The notes beneath the pieces were generated by a model. It was not told the DNA's origin. It saw nothing but the letters and a program-made list of their open reading frames with translations, and ran no database searches. Positions 36,506-46,576 of a stretch of DNA of 64,000 nucleotides are shown here, in pieces (positions within the stretch are counted from its first letter, which is position 1; each line of letters starts with the position of its first letter). A program made the translations under genes and the position numbers. Source of the DNA: Pedobacter sp. HDW13 (lineage in GTDB: Bacteria > Bacteroidota > Bacteroidia > Sphingobacteriales > Sphingobacteriaceae); the NCBI RefSeq assembly GCF_011303555.1, contig NZ_CP049868.1, forward strand, positions 1,302,001 through 1,366,000. The letters are read 5' to 3'.

Positions 36506-38080
36506 ATGAGCGATTTGTCTTCAAAATTCATCGAAAAAATAAAATCATCCTATGCCCCAGCGGGTTCGTACATTTATTTAGGCGCCGGAATTTTAGACGG
36601 ACAGGTTTACAGTGAAGCCGAAGTTAACTTATCATTAAAAATGATGAACAGGCACGGTTTAATTGCCGGTGCTACGGGAACAGGTAAAACCCGTACGCTG
36701 CAATTACTGGCCGAACAGTTATCAGATGCTGGTGTTCCGGTTTTTATGTTAGATGTAAAAGGCGATTTATCGGGCTTAAACCAGCCAGGTGCTGTTAACC
36801 CTAAAATAGAAGAAAGGTCGCAACAGCTTAATAAACCATTTACGCCTACAGGCTTCCCGATCGAAATTTATTCGCTTTCGGGAAAAATGGGTGCACAGAT
36901 GCGTGCAACCGTACTCGAATTCGGACCTACACTCCTATCAAAAGTGTTAGATTTAAACGATACCCAATCTGGTGTTATGGCCGTTATCTTCAAATATGCC
37001 GATGATAACAAAATGCCCATTATCGATTTAAATGACTTAAAGAAACTGGTTTCTTATTTATCAGAAGGTGCAGGCGCTGCAGAAATAAAAAGCAGTTATG
37101 GCAGTATCTCTACAGCCACATCGGGCACCATATTAAGGAAAATTGTAGCCATCGAGCAACAAGGACTGGGTGGCATGTTTGGCGAAAAATCTTTTGATAT
37201 TGAAGATCTTTTTGAACGTGTAGATGGCAAAGGTACTATCAGTTTATTGAATATTGCCGATGTTCAAAACCAACCCGTATTATACTCTACGTTTTTATTG
37301 AGTTTACTGGCAGAGCTTTTTAATACCATGCCAGAGGTTGGGGATCTGGACAAACCCAAACTGGTTTTCTTCTTTGATGAAGCACATTTATTGTTTAAAA
37401 ATTCATCAAAGGCTTTTTTAGAGCAGATTGAAACTATTATCCGGTTAATCCGTTCAAAAGGGATTGGGGTTTTCTTCTGTACACAAGCTCCTACTGATGT
37501 GCCTGAAAGTGTTTTAGGCCAACTGGGCAATCGTGTACAGCATGCTTTAAGGGCTTTTACACCAAACGACGTAGATGCTTTAAAAAAGACAGTAAATACC
37601 TATCCAAAATCTGATTTTTACGAAATAGACAAAATATTAACCTCCTTAGGTACTGGCCAGGCTTTAGTTACCGTACTGAATGAGAAAGGTATTCCAACCG
37701 AAGTTTCGGCTACCATGCTTACCCCTCCAAGGGCAGTAATGGGCCCGCTTACTGCCGCTGACTTTGATCAACTGGTGCACGCCAGTCCGATGTTTACCAA
37801 ATACAAAGATCCGATCGATCCGGAAAGTGCATACGATATTTTAACAAAACGCATTAACGAGCAAGTTGCCGCCGAAGAACAGGCCAAACAAGAAGTAGAA
37901 GCCCAGAAACAAGCCGAAGCAGAAAGCAAACCTAAACCGGGAGAAAAAAGCCTGGTAGAACAGGTAATGGGCGCGACCATCACCCGCCAGATTGGTAAAG
38001 AAATTGTGCGCGGTATATTTGGCATGCTTACCGGAAAGAAAACCAGATCAAAATCTGGCGGGGGACTCTTTGGATTCTAA
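36506..38080 (+). CDS. HerA-like / DUF853 ATPase
   Basis: A 524-residue P-loop ATPase. Walker A GATGTGKT at 55-62 (HGLIAGATGTGKTRTLQ), Walker B with Asp291-Glu292 (VFFFDEAHLLFKNSSK), sensor region FFCTQAPTDVPESVLGQLG and an arginine-finger stretch (RVQHALRAFTPND). This is the YjgR/DUF853 group of the HerA-FtsK superfamily. The C-terminal 100 residues are charged, Gln/Glu/Lys-rich, then a short hydrophobic tail. No NurA-type nuclease is adjacent, so a DNA-end processing role is not supported here. Monocistronic. Confidence 0.88.
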   Translation: MSDLSSKFIEKIKSSYAPAGSYIYLGAGILDGQVYSEAEVNLSLKMMNRHGLIAGATGTGKTRTLQLLAEQLSDAGVPVFMLDVKGDLSGLNQPGAVNPKIEERSQQLNKPFTPTGFPIEIYSLSGKMGAQMRATVLEFGPTLLSKVLDLNDTQSGVMAVIFKYADDNKMPIIDLNDLKKLVSYLSEGAGAAEIKSSYGSISTATSGTILRKIVAIEQQGLGGMFGEKSFDIEDLFERVDGKGTISLLNIADVQNQPVLYSTFLLSLLAELFNTMPEVGDLDKPKLVFFFDEAHLLFKNSSKAFLEQIETIIRLIRSKGIGVFFCTQAPTDVPESVLGQLGNRVQHALRAFTPNDVDALKKTVNTYPKSDFYEIDKILTSLGTGQALVTVLNEKGIPTEVSATMLTPPRAVMGPLTAADFDQLVHASPMFTKYKDPIDPESAYDILTKRINEQVAAEEQAKQEVEAQKQAEAESKPKPGEKSLVEQVMGATITRQIGKEIVRGIFGMLTGKKTRSKSGGGLFGF

Positions 38081-38198
38081 AAAACAAATAATTAACCTTT
38101 TAAACGCTCAAATTATTAATTTCGCGATACGAACCGGGAGAATTAAATCACTTAATCTCCTAAAAAGTTCAGCACTAACAAAAATTAACAAGTAATAG

Positions 38199-39098
38199 AT
38201 GAAACCCACCCTATTAATATTGGCTGCTGGCATGGCAAGCCGCTACGGAAGCATGAAACAGATTGATGGATTTGGTCCGAATGGCGAAACCATTATCGAT
38301 TATTCTATTTACGATGCAATTAATGCTGGTTTTGGCAAAATTGTATTCATCATTAAAGAAGAGTTTGTAAATGAGTTTAAAGCTATTTTCGAACCAAAAC
38401 TTGCCGGCAGAATTGAAACTGATTACGTTTTTCAAAACTTCGATTTAAAACAATTTGGTATTGAAGAAGAAATATACAGAGAAAAACCATGGGGTACGGC
38501 ACACGCTATCCTATCGGGTAGAAATGCAATTAAAGAGCCATTCTGTGTAATCAATGCAGATGATTTTTATGGTTACGATGCCTTTAAAAAGATGGTAGAT
38601 TTCTTAACTACCGAAGTTACGGATAGCAATTACTCCATTATCGGTTATCAGGTAGGCAATACACTTTCGGAGTTTGGCGCAGTTTCACGTGGGGTTTGTA
38701 AAGTAGATGCAGCCAATAATTTAGAAGAAATTGTTGAGCGTACCAAAGTTTATCCTAAAGATGGAAACATCTTTTACGATGAAGATGGCGAAGAGTTCCC
38801 ATTAAGTTTTGATACACCTGTATCTATGAATTTCTGGGGCTTTACACCAGCTGTTTTCAAGATTACTGAAGACATGTTCAGAGCGTTTGCTATGGCTAAT
38901 AAAGATAAACCTAAAGCTGAATTCTTTATTCCGCTAATTGGCGAAAATCTGGTAAAAACCAATACTGCAACCTTTAAAGTAGTTCCTACTTCGAACAAAT
39001 GGTTCGGCGTAACCTACAAAGAAGATAAACCTTTTGTTCAGGATTGTATTGACCAGTTGGTAAAAGACGGAACCTACCCTGAAAAATTATGGAACTAA
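38199..39098 (+). CDS. Sugar-phosphate nucleotidyltransferase family enzyme
   Basis: A 299-residue NTP-transferase. The N-terminal pyrophosphorylase signature LAAGMASRYGSMKQ (residues 8-21) is followed by INADDFYGYDAF, which has the metal-binding Asp pair. It probably activates a sugar-1-phosphate to NDP-sugar. Its last 10 bp overlap the next gene, a small-molecule kinase of the phosphotransferase family; the pairing suggests that the kinase makes the sugar-1-phosphate and this enzyme consumes it. Confidence 0.85.
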   Translation: MKPTLLILAAGMASRYGSMKQIDGFGPNGETIIDYSIYDAINAGFGKIVFIIKEEFVNEFKAIFEPKLAGRIETDYVFQNFDLKQFGIEEEIYREKPWGTAHAILSGRNAIKEPFCVINADDFYGYDAFKKMVDFLTTEVTDSNYSIIGYQVGNTLSEFGAVSRGVCKVDAANNLEEIVERTKVYPKDGNIFYDEDGEEFPLSFDTPVSMNFWGFTPAVFKITEDMFRAFAMANKDKPKAEFFIPLIGENLVKTNTATFKVVPTSNKWFGVTYKEDKPFVQDCIDQLVKDGTYPEKLWN

Positions 39099-40165
39099 AT
39101 TTAGCCTCCGAAGTTTTAGAAGCTTACGGATACGCTAAAGAGAATATTACGATTACACAAATAGGTACGGGTTTAATTAACCGTACTTATTTGCTTTCGC
39201 CTTTTGCTGAAGAAAAAAAATATATACTTCAGAATATCAATACTGTAGTTTTTACTTCACCACAAACCATTGCCAGCAACCTGCGGGCAATAGCCGATTA
39301 CCTGAGTTTCGCTTATCCCGATTATCTTTTTATTAAACCCGTTGCTACTACCAAAGGTGAAGAAATGGCTTATATCCACCAGGATTACTGGCGGATGCTT
39401 CCTTTTGTACCCAACACCATTTCGTTAGATGTTTTAGCTGACCCGAAACAAGCTTACGAAGCGGCAAAACAATTTGGCAAACTGAGCCGGTTACTCGATA
39501 ATTTTGATGCTACCAGTCTTCAGCCAACGATTTCAGGCTTTCATGACCTAAACTTGCGTTACGAACAATTTACACTGGCCTTAAACCAGGCCAACGACAA
39601 GCTAAAAACTCAGGCAGCAGCACAGATTGAAAATGCTTTATCCCACAGATACATTTTAGATTATTACATTTCTTATGCACACCGAAAGGATTTTCCTGAT
39701 CGCGTAATGCACCATGATACTAAAATAAGTAATGTTTTATTAGATGATGAAAGCTATGAAGGTATTTGTGTAATTGACCTGGACACCATTATGCCCGGAA
39801 AATTTATTTCTGATCTGGGCGATATGATGCGTACCTACCTTTGTGCATACTCAGAGAACGAAACCGACTTAACTAAGATTAAAGTGCGTTTGCCTTATTT
39901 TGAGGCGATGATAAAAGGCTATTTAGCGGAGATGAAAAGTATTTTAACTGAAACAGAAAAAGAGCTCATCTTATTCTCAGGTAAATACATTATTTACATG
40001 CAAGCCTTACGCTTTTTAACCGACTTTTTAAGCGGCGATAAGTACTATCCTACCGATTACCCGGAACAAAACCTCGACCGCACTAAAAACCAGTTTAAAC
40101 TGCTTTACGAAATAGCCGTAAACGAAAAGGAATTACAGGATATTATTGAGGAAAATTTGGTTTAA
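39089..40165 (+). CDS. APH-family sugar kinase-like protein (N-acetylhexosamine 1-kinase type)
   Basis: A 358-residue kinase of the aminoglycoside phosphotransferase/choline kinase fold. Catalytic loop HHDTKISNVLLDD with Asp210 and Asn215, and metal-binding Asp230 in VIDLDTIMPG. An N-terminal nucleotide-binding half (YILQNINTVVF) precedes them. Overlap with the nucleotidyltransferase gene argues for a sugar 1-kinase such as NahK rather than an antibiotic-modifying enzyme; the substrate is inferred. Confidence 0.8.
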   Translation: MELNLASEVLEAYGYAKENITITQIGTGLINRTYLLSPFAEEKKYILQNINTVVFTSPQTIASNLRAIADYLSFAYPDYLFIKPVATTKGEEMAYIHQDYWRMLPFVPNTISLDVLADPKQAYEAAKQFGKLSRLLDNFDATSLQPTISGFHDLNLRYEQFTLALNQANDKLKTQAAAQIENALSHRYILDYYISYAHRKDFPDRVMHHDTKISNVLLDDESYEGICVIDLDTIMPGKFISDLGDMMRTYLCAYSENETDLTKIKVRLPYFEAMIKGYLAEMKSILTETEKELILFSGKYIIYMQALRFLTDFLSGDKYYPTDYPEQNLDRTKNQFKLLYEIAVNEKELQDIIEENLV

Positions 40166-40199
40166 TCAAAAATACAAATCGCTTTTCGAACTACCAGGG

Positions 40200-41168
40200 T
40201 TAATTATTTGTTTTTAAAAAATAAACAACTGTTTTTTGCTCAAAATCAAGCACACTCTTTTCGGGATCGTTAGTTTTTACTCTTTCGATTCGCTTATTAA
40301 GAATATAGCCAGGCTTAATGTATACAGTTCCTTTTCCTTCATAATTATCATTTTTTTTGAAATCAGATTTATTTAATTCGTCTTCAAACAATTCATAGTT
40401 TACATCATTAAGAGCATAAACCAATTCTTTTCCTGGAGTAACCTTGATTATATTTTTTTTGAATTTATTATTATAAACATAGGAATTTCCGTTATAAGCT
40501 CCTTCGTACTGCCACTTTTGATTTATAGAATTTAAATATTGATTTATTTCTGACGGATTCTTTAATTCTATAAGTTTCTCCAAATCTGAAATGCTAATAT
40601 CTCTTATTTTTATCTTTAAATATTTAGCTATATCAGTATCGCTTCTGAGAATTTGGAGTATCGTCGGGTATTTACTTGAATATACTATCGGAACCTCCTG
40701 ATACCTATAATAATTTTCAAATTCTTCGGCAGAAATATCCTGAGCTGTTTGATATACTTTTCCATCCTGAGTTTTATATCTTATAATAACACTTGTAAAA
40801 TCTGCTTTTCGGGTTTTAAAAGAACTACCATTAACGATTTCTCCTACAGTATACTTACCATTCTTTTCAATTTCCAAACTACTTTCATTTACTGTATTAA
40901 AAATTAAAAAACCAGAGAATCCAAAAAAGAAAATTACAATCACAACAATCAAAATACAGCCAAAATTATCTTGCTTTTTATCTTCTGCTTTTACAGCTTT
41001 TGGTGGATAAAAATTGAAAAATGTTATAGTAAGCAATATAGTTGATAGAATGCCGCCAACCAGGGTTAAAATTGTAGTATGGGCATGAAAAACATCTAAT
41101 GGAACTCCTTTATAGAAAAAAGCAATCGATAATAAAGTAAGCGCTAAGAATATATATTTTTTATACAT
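40200..41168 (-). CDS. Hypothetical membrane protein
   Basis: A 322-residue protein with three transmembrane helices in the first 115 residues (about 5-22, 31-50, 70-92), then a soluble domain with alternating strands (EIVNGSSFKTRKADFTSVII, YQEVPIVYSSKYPTI) reminiscent of DUF3592-type extracytoplasmic domains. Base composition is more AT-rich than that of neighbours, a possible sign of transfer. Function unknown. Confidence 0.6.
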   Translation of the reverse strand: MYKKYIFLALTLLSIAFFYKGVPLDVFHAHTTILTLVGGILSTILLTITFFNFYPPKAVKAEDKKQDNFGCILIVVIVIFFFGFSGFLIFNTVNESSLEIEKNGKYTVGEIVNGSSFKTRKADFTSVIIRYKTQDGKVYQTAQDISAEEFENYYRYQEVPIVYSSKYPTILQILRSDTDIAKYLKIKIRDISISDLEKLIELKNPSEINQYLNSINQKWQYEGAYNGNSYVYNNKFKKNIIKVTPGKELVYALNDVNYELFEDELNKSDFKKNDNYEGKGTVYIKPGYILNKRIERVKTNDPEKSVLDFEQKTVVYFLKTNN

Positions 41169-41310
41169 TTTATTGAGATTAATTTAGTCTCACAATAATA
41201 CATTGTTTAATTAGCAAATCAAATTTTCTATATATAAACAACTATTGACACCCCAGAGCGGGAAGGCAAAAAGCTACGATTGATAGATTGCCTATGATGA
41301 GCTATTTAAC

Positions 41311-41347
41311 AAAAAAGCGTTCCTGAACTTAATCAGAAACGCTTTTT
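41311..41347 (-). terminator. Intrinsic terminator of dnaK
   Basis: A long interrupted stem (AAAAAGCGTT with AACGCTTTTT, inner CTGA/TCAG pairing) lies 50 bp beyond the dnaK stop and gives a T run on the minus strand. It can also end transcription from the left. Confidence 0.85.
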
Positions 41348-41394
41348 ATTTTATACTCCCAAGACTCTCGACTCAGGACTGAAGACTCTAAGAC

Positions 41395-43296
41395 TTATTT
41401 CTCTTCTTTTACTTCTTCAAAGTCAACGTCAGTAACGTTATCGCCACCTTGAGCCTGACCATCAGCTTGTGGTTGTTCACCACCCTGAGGTTGCTCACCA
41501 GCTTTGTACATTTCTTCTGATGCTACGTTCCAGGCAGCTTGCAATTCAGCAGAAGCTGCATCGATATCTGCAAAGTTACGTGAAGAATGTGCTGCTTTTA
41601 ATTTCTCTAAACCAGCTTCGATAGGTGCTTTTTTATCTGCAGATAATTTATCACCAAACTCTTTTAACTGTTTCTCAGTTGAGAAGATTAAAGCATCAGC
41701 TCCATTAATTTTATCTGCTTCTTCTTTTTGCTTAGCATCATCTGCTGCATTAGCTTCAGCTTCTTCTTTCATTTTTTTGATCTCAGCGTCAGTTAAACCT
41801 GAAGATGCTTCGATACGGATTTTTTGCTCTTTACCAGTAGCTTTATCTTTTGCACTTACGTGTAAAATACCGTTGGCATCAATATCAAAAGATACTTCTA
41901 CCTGAGGCACACCACGAGGTGCTGGTGGAATACCATCTAAAATGAAACGGCCAATTGTACGGTTTTGTGTAGCCATTGGGCGCTCACCTTGTAAAATGTG
42001 GATTTCTACTGAAGGCTGATTATCAGCTGCAGTTGAGAAAGTTTCCGATTTTTTAGTTGGGATAGTTGTGTTAGACTCAATTAATTTAGTCATTACACCA
42101 CCCATAGTTTCGATACCTAATGATAAAGGAGTAACGTCTAATAACAATACATCTTTCACATCACCAGTTAATACACCACCTTGAATAGCAGCACCAATTG
42201 CTACAACTTCATCAGGGTTAACACCTTTACTTGGCTCTTTACCGAAGAAAGCTTTAACTGCATCCTGAATTGCAGGGATACGTGTTGAACCACCAACTAA
42301 GATAATTTCGTCGATATCGCTTGTGCTTAAACCAGCGTTTTTCAAAGCAGATTTACAAGGATCGATAGTACGTTTAATTAAGCTATCAGCCAATTGTTCA
42401 AATTTAGCACGAGATAAAGTACGTACTAAGTGTTTCGGGCCACTTGCATCAGCAGTAATGTATGGTAAGTTAATTTCTGTTGAAGTTGTGCTTGATAACT
42501 CAATTTTAGCTTTCTCAGCAGCTTCTTTTAAACGTTGTAAAGCCATTGGATCCTTAGCTAAATCCATGCTGTTTTCAGCTTTGAATTCTGCTGTTAACCA
42601 ATCAATGATAATGTGGTCAAAGTCATCACCACCTAAGTGTGTATCACCGTCAGTAGATTTTACTTCGAAAACGCCATCACCTAGCTCCAATACAGAAACG
42701 TCATGTGTACCACCACCGCAGTCAAACACAACAATTTTCATGTCTTTGTGTGCCTTATCCAAGCCGTAAGCTAAAGCAGCTGCAGTTGGCTCGTTAATGA
42801 TACGTTTTACAGTTAAACCTGCAATTTCACCAGCCTCTTTAGTAGCTTGACGTTGTGCATCGTTAAAGTAAGCAGGTACAGTAATTACCGCTTCAGTAAC
42901 TTCCTGACCTAAGAAATCTTCAGCAGTTTTTTTCATTTTCTGCAAAATCATTGCAGAAATCTCTTGTGGAGTGTATTTTCTGTCGTCGATTTCAACACGT
43001 GGCGTGTTGTTATCGCCTTTTACTACTTTATAAGGTACGCGTCCAGCTTCTTTCGCACTTTCGTCGTAGCTGTTACCCATAAAGCGTTTAATCGAATATA
43101 TCGTTTTTGTTGGGTTGGTTATAGCCTGACGTTTAGCAGGCTCGCCAACTTTACGCTCACCGTTTTCTGCAAAAGCAACAATAGACGGTGTAGTACGTTT
43201 GCCCTCACTGTTTGCGATAACTACAGGCTCATTGCCCTCCATTACGCTCACGCATGAGTTTGTTGTTCCTAAGTCTATTCCAATAATTTTTCCCAT
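41395..43296 (-). CDS. dnaK: Molecular chaperone DnaK (Hsp70)
   Basis: A 633-residue Hsp70. ATPase domain residues 1-380 with phosphate loop [32 protein letters not shown] and [14 protein letters not shown]. The linker [15 protein letters not shown] leads into the substrate-binding domain, and a C-terminal low-complexity Gln/Gly segment ends in [10 protein letters not shown]. Monocistronic; grpE and dnaJ are not adjacent. Confidence 0.99.
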   Translation of the reverse strand: MGKIIGIDLGTTNSCVSVMEGNEPVVIANSEGKRTTPSIVAFAENGERKVGEPAKRQAITNPTKTIYSIKRFMGNSYDESAKEAGRVPYKVVKGDNNTPRVEIDDRKYTPQEISAMILQKMKKTAEDFLGQEVTEAVITVPAYFNDAQRQATKEAGEIAGLTVKRIINEPTAAALAYGLDKAHKDMKIVVFDCGGGTHDVSVLELGDGVFEVKSTDGDTHLGGDDFDHIIIDWLTAEFKAENSMDLAKDPMALQRLKEAAEKAKIELSSTTSTEINLPYITADASGPKHLVRTLSRAKFEQLADSLIKRTIDPCKSALKNAGLSTSDIDEIILVGGSTRIPAIQDAVKAFFGKEPSKGVNPDEVVAIGAAIQGGVLTGDVKDVLLLDVTPLSLGIETMGGVMTKLIESNTTIPTKKSETFSTAADNQPSVEIHILQGERPMATQNRTIGRFILDGIPPAPRGVPQVEVSFDIDANGILHVSAKDKATGKEQKIRIEASSGLTDAEIKKMKEEAEANAADDAKQKEEADKINGADALIFSTEKQLKEFGDKLSADKKAPIEAGLEKLKAAHSSRNFADIDAASAELQAAWNVASEEMYKAGEQPQGGEQPQADGQAQGGDNVTDVDFEEVKEEK

Positions 43297-43849
43297 TGTA
43301 TTTTTATTTTCTCTTTTTTAAAGTATTATAATTTCTACTCCTATTAAACAATGCTTGTGCCAATTGGTTTTTGGCAGATAATATGGGCAAAAGACTGATA
43401 AAATGTAAAAAATAATCTGATTTAATACTGACAGCATGACAGAAAGAGATGAAAAATGTACGATGGCAGATGGCTAAGAAAGACTAAAGACCAAGGCAGA
43501 AAGACTAAAGCATGAAAAAGGCCAAAGCTGAGAGACTAAAGCTAAAAGCATGAGGTGAAGATTAGGATAAATACTTAAAATTATTTGAAAATGAAAGTTC
43601 GGATCTCGTCGGGAGCAGCAGCTCCTCTATCCACTTTATCCCGATTTTACATCGGGATGCCCGCTCCTATCAGGTTTAGTTAAAAACAGTTATTGTAAAA
43701 AACTCAGGCCTGCCCAGCAAAGCGCATTAAACAAAACAACAAAAACGCTACCAACAATTAGGATTGATCAGGCTAAATACGGTCAATGTTTTATATCTTT
43801 AAAATACCGAAACCGGTATAATCACTTAAATCATATAATCTAAAAAATA
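43297..43849. other. 553-bp intergenic region with short repeats and hairpins
   Basis: No gene is supported. The dnaK promoter must lie at its left end. It contains a purine-rich stretch with three AGACTAAAG words (43481, 43502, 43533) and a hairpin block: GGAGC/GCTCC (43612-43625) and an 8-bp stem ATCCCGAT/ATCGGGAT (43638-43658). The hairpin block resembles a dispersed palindromic repeat. Confidence 0.55.
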
Positions 43850-44209
43850 ATGCAGATAGCAGCACAAATCATGATCGGGCTTGTTGCCCTTATCCATATT
43901 TATATCCTTTGGCTCGAAATGTTTGCCTGGACAACCAAAGCACCAAAAGTTTTCAAAACCATCCCTAAAGATTTATTTGGTCCAACCAAAACATTGGCCG
44001 CAAACCAGGGCCTGTACAATGGCTTTTTAGCGGCAGGTTTAATCTGGTCGCTATGCATAACCGACCACCACTGGCGCCTTTATGTAGCTATATTCTTCTT
44101 AACCTGCGTAATTATTGCAGGTATTTATGGTGCAGCAACGGCCAGTAAGAAAATTTTGTATGTGCAATCAATCCCTGCATTAATTGCCGTGATTTTATTG
44201 CATTTATAA
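43850..44209 (+). CDS. DUF1304 membrane protein
   Basis: A 119-residue membrane protein with four transmembrane helices: MIGLVALIHIYILWLEMFAW, a loop with the DUF1304 conserved PKDLFGPTKTLAANQGLYNG, then AGLIWSL, LYVAIFFLTCVIIAGIYGA and PALIAVILLHL. Function unknown. Confidence 0.82.
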   Translation: MQIAAQIMIGLVALIHIYILWLEMFAWTTKAPKVFKTIPKDLFGPTKTLAANQGLYNGFLAAGLIWSLCITDHHWRLYVAIFFLTCVIIAGIYGAATASKKILYVQSIPALIAVILLHL

Positions 44210-44229
44210 GTTCCGTTCTATCGGTCGGT

Positions 44230-44300
44230 GGCAATACCAACCAAAACAACTGGTATCAATCAATTCTTATTCCTACCATCGGTTGGTGTCCACACTACAA
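44230..44300. repeat. Imperfect GGTCGGT/ACCAACC intergenic repeat
   Basis: Words CGGTCGGTGG, ATACCAACC and CATCGGTTGGTGTCCAC recur here and resemble the hairpin arms at 6339-6362. They fill the short gap before the L,D-transpeptidase-like gene. Confidence 0.4.
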
Positions 44301-44310
44301 GAAAAATAAC

Positions 44311-44765
44311 ATGGATACCTCGATTGCCATCATGGTTGATATGAGTATCCACTCTGGTAAAAACAGGCTTTTTGTTTACGATTTTAAGCAAAAAGCAATC
44401 ACTATTGAAGGATTATGTGCTCATGGTGTAGGCGGAGACAGCACACCAACCAAAGTGGTGTTCAGCAATAAAGAAGGTAGCTATTGCACTTCATCGGGAA
44501 AGTACAAGGTTAAAGGCCGTGCCTATAGTAACTGGGGAATTAATGTGCACTATAAAATGTATGGATTAGAAGAAACTAACAGTAAGCATTTAGAAGGATT
44601 GTCGTTTTGCATTCCTACAGTCCTGTCCCCAATTATGAAATTTATCCACAAACCTTATTTGGTCAAAGTGCCGGTTGCCCGGTTTTATCTGATGCAACAA
44701 TGCGAAAAATATACGGGTTGCTCAAAACGAAGAAAAAGCCGGTACTGCTTTGGATTAATGTTTAA
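44311..44765 (+). pseudogene. Murein L,D-transpeptidase-like (YkuD_2) protein, frameshifted
   Basis: A cell-wall crosslinking-type catalytic domain read in two frames. The first part (IAIMVDMSIHSGKNRLFVYD, EGLCAHGVGG, SYCTSSGKYKV) matches the YkuD_2 family. The open frame then runs on to 44790 with unrelated residues. Adding one A at 44584-44585 (AA to AAA) gives NSKAFRRIVVLHSYS, then a QSAGCPVLSDATMRK segment with the catalytic His and Cys, ending at 44765 after about 151 residues. No signal peptide is visible, so even the repaired product is unusual for a periplasmic enzyme; the true start may lie elsewhere. Confidence 0.78.
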
Positions 44766-45099
44766 AACGCTAGAAAATCAAAGGATTTAGAAACTAATTA
44801 CGGCCTAAATGGCTACTAATGTTTGAATATATACTCCAATTCGTGCTCATTCTCACCTGATCTATTTGAACATAGGCCTTTGCTATTAATATAACCCTGC
44901 AACTTAATTTATCACGTTAATTGATAATTCATATTATTTGGTTATTTTTCGGAAATGAATAATAGGCAGCAAGCTCTATGTAACAGGAGGACACAGTGAT
45001 TTTTACGCACTAGGCACTAAAAAGCTATGGATGCTCGACCTTGATAGATACGAACGATGAAGGCTGAAATAGCAATTATAATTAACTTTTTAAAACCAT
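44766..45099. other. Intergenic region, nothing recognised
   Basis: About 330 bp without a supported gene, clear promoter or terminator. The open tail of the frameshifted gene extends to 44790. Confidence 0.5.
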
Positions 45100-46287
45100 T
45101 TAAAGTTCTAAAAGCCGCTCCAAATGATGGTAACCAATTCCGAAATATGCCTTGCTTGCTTTAATCTTCTCCAAAACCTCCGCTTTCCGCTCTGCGCTTA
45201 GCGCTTTGCCCTTCACTCCTACAACTAGTACATTCTTTGGCGTATGCGCGTCAGAAATAAATTCGAAAACCTTGGTTTTGTAGCCAAAATATTCTAAAAT
45301 CAAAGCACGTATACCGTCGGTAACCATCTCTGCCTGCCGCTCTAAAAATATTCCGTATTTGGTTAAAAAAGAAACATCATTTTTCACTTTGTGTTGTTCA
45401 ATTTCCCTGCGTATTTGTTTGTGGCAACAAGGTGCAACCACAATCAGTTCGGCATTGGCTTTAATTCCTTTAAAAATAGCATCATCCGTTGCCGTATCGC
45501 AGGCGTGTAGTGCAATCAGCAGGTTTACATCGACTGCCTGGTAATCCTCAATTGTTCCCTGTACAAAATTCAATTTATCGAAAGATGATTTTTCAGCAAC
45601 CTGATTACATAGCTCAACCATATCCTGGCGGTACTCCACCCCAACCACTTCAGTTTCCAGTTTCAAAACCGAATGCAGATAATCGTAAAGTGCAAAAGTT
45701 AAATACCCCTTACCCGAGCCCATATCGGCGACCTTTTTTACGGTTGCTGCCGGCAGTTCTTTTATTAATGAACTTAAAATTTCGATATAGTGGTTAATCT
45801 GACGGAATTTATCCTGCGCATTTTTAAATACCTTTCCCTCTGCATCGGTGATTTTTAGTTCCGTTAAATAGGTTTTCGAACCTGCTTTAATCAATCTGGT
45901 TTTTTCTTTATCGTGATTGCCGGACGGAGCCTCCTTGCTCGAAGCGTTGTTTTCCCTCATCACTACCTTTCCATTGTTCAGCTCTTCCAGTATCAGGTCT
46001 TTATCTGTGGTAAACAAGGTGCCAATTTTAAAGCCATTCTCCAGATAAGCAGTAATTAAACTTAGTGCCTCATCGAGGGTATAATTTTTTACCACATCGC
46101 GGGTTTTATAGCGATAAGTAAAAGCCAATTTATCTTCACGTTTAATCACCACCCTGCGGATCAGGATTTGCTTTAAAGCTTCTTCTGCTCCTTTATAGTT
46201 ACCAAAAGAAACCTTTACAAAAGTTCTGGTTTCAAAACTCTCTTTTAAAGCAGCAATAAATTGTTCGATATAGGCAGATACTGGCAT
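45100..46287 (-). CDS. SAM-dependent methyltransferase (Methyltransf_32-like)
   Basis: A 395-residue protein. The N-terminal 150 residues form a separate domain (SFGNYKGAEEALKQILIRRV and YKTRDVVKNYTLDEA). The class I methyltransferase core starts near residue 186 with VADMGSGKGYLTFALYDYL (motif I), then VVGVEYRQDMVELC and IALHACDTATDDAIF. The APCCHKQIRREIEQ segment is the family's conserved Cys-Cys-His region, as in METTL25-type enzymes. Substrate probably RNA or tRNA, but unknown. Confidence 0.82.
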   Translation of the reverse strand: MPVSAYIEQFIAALKESFETRTFVKVSFGNYKGAEEALKQILIRRVVIKREDKLAFTYRYKTRDVVKNYTLDEALSLITAYLENGFKIGTLFTTDKDLILEELNNGKVVMRENNASSKEAPSGNHDKEKTRLIKAGSKTYLTELKITDAEGKVFKNAQDKFRQINHYIEILSSLIKELPAATVKKVADMGSGKGYLTFALYDYLHSVLKLETEVVGVEYRQDMVELCNQVAEKSSFDKLNFVQGTIEDYQAVDVNLLIALHACDTATDDAIFKGIKANAELIVVAPCCHKQIRREIEQHKVKNDVSFLTKYGIFLERQAEMVTDGIRALILEYFGYKTKVFEFISDAHTPKNVLVVGVKGKALSAERKAEVLEKIKASKAYFGIGYHHLERLLEL

Positions 46288-46576
46288 TGATAAAGTTTAA
46301 GCTGCAAAGATAATCAAGTTTACGGGCTAAGCCTTATACTTGAAATAATGTAACAATAGAGCGACCATTACAAAAAACAATGAAAGATGTAAGAGGGAAT
46401 ATGGAATGTATTCCTAGTTGAAAAACCGTTGAAGCTACCTTAAACAAATGATTGACATAATACGATTTAGAAACGTTTAAAGCTTCATTATCTATACTGA
46501 TTCTAAAGAAGGTGATCGCTTTTATTTAAAAAAATTAAACTTTAGATTAGATGTATTAAACATCTAACCATTTTAC

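Noticed and set aside
36506..38080. HerA-like ATPase as part of a defence system
   Set aside because: No NurA, Sir2, nuclease or other defence partner is adjacent; neighbours are chaperone and sugar-metabolism genes, and the DUF853 type is usually housekeeping or of unknown role.
43477..43560. AGACTAAAG repeats as a CRISPR-like array
   Set aside because: Repeats are nine bases with irregular spacing, and no cas genes are present.
44590..44790. Cys-rich C-terminus of the transpeptidase-like frame as a novel domain
   Set aside because: It is an out-of-frame reading; the neighbouring frame has the expected catalytic His and Cys motif.
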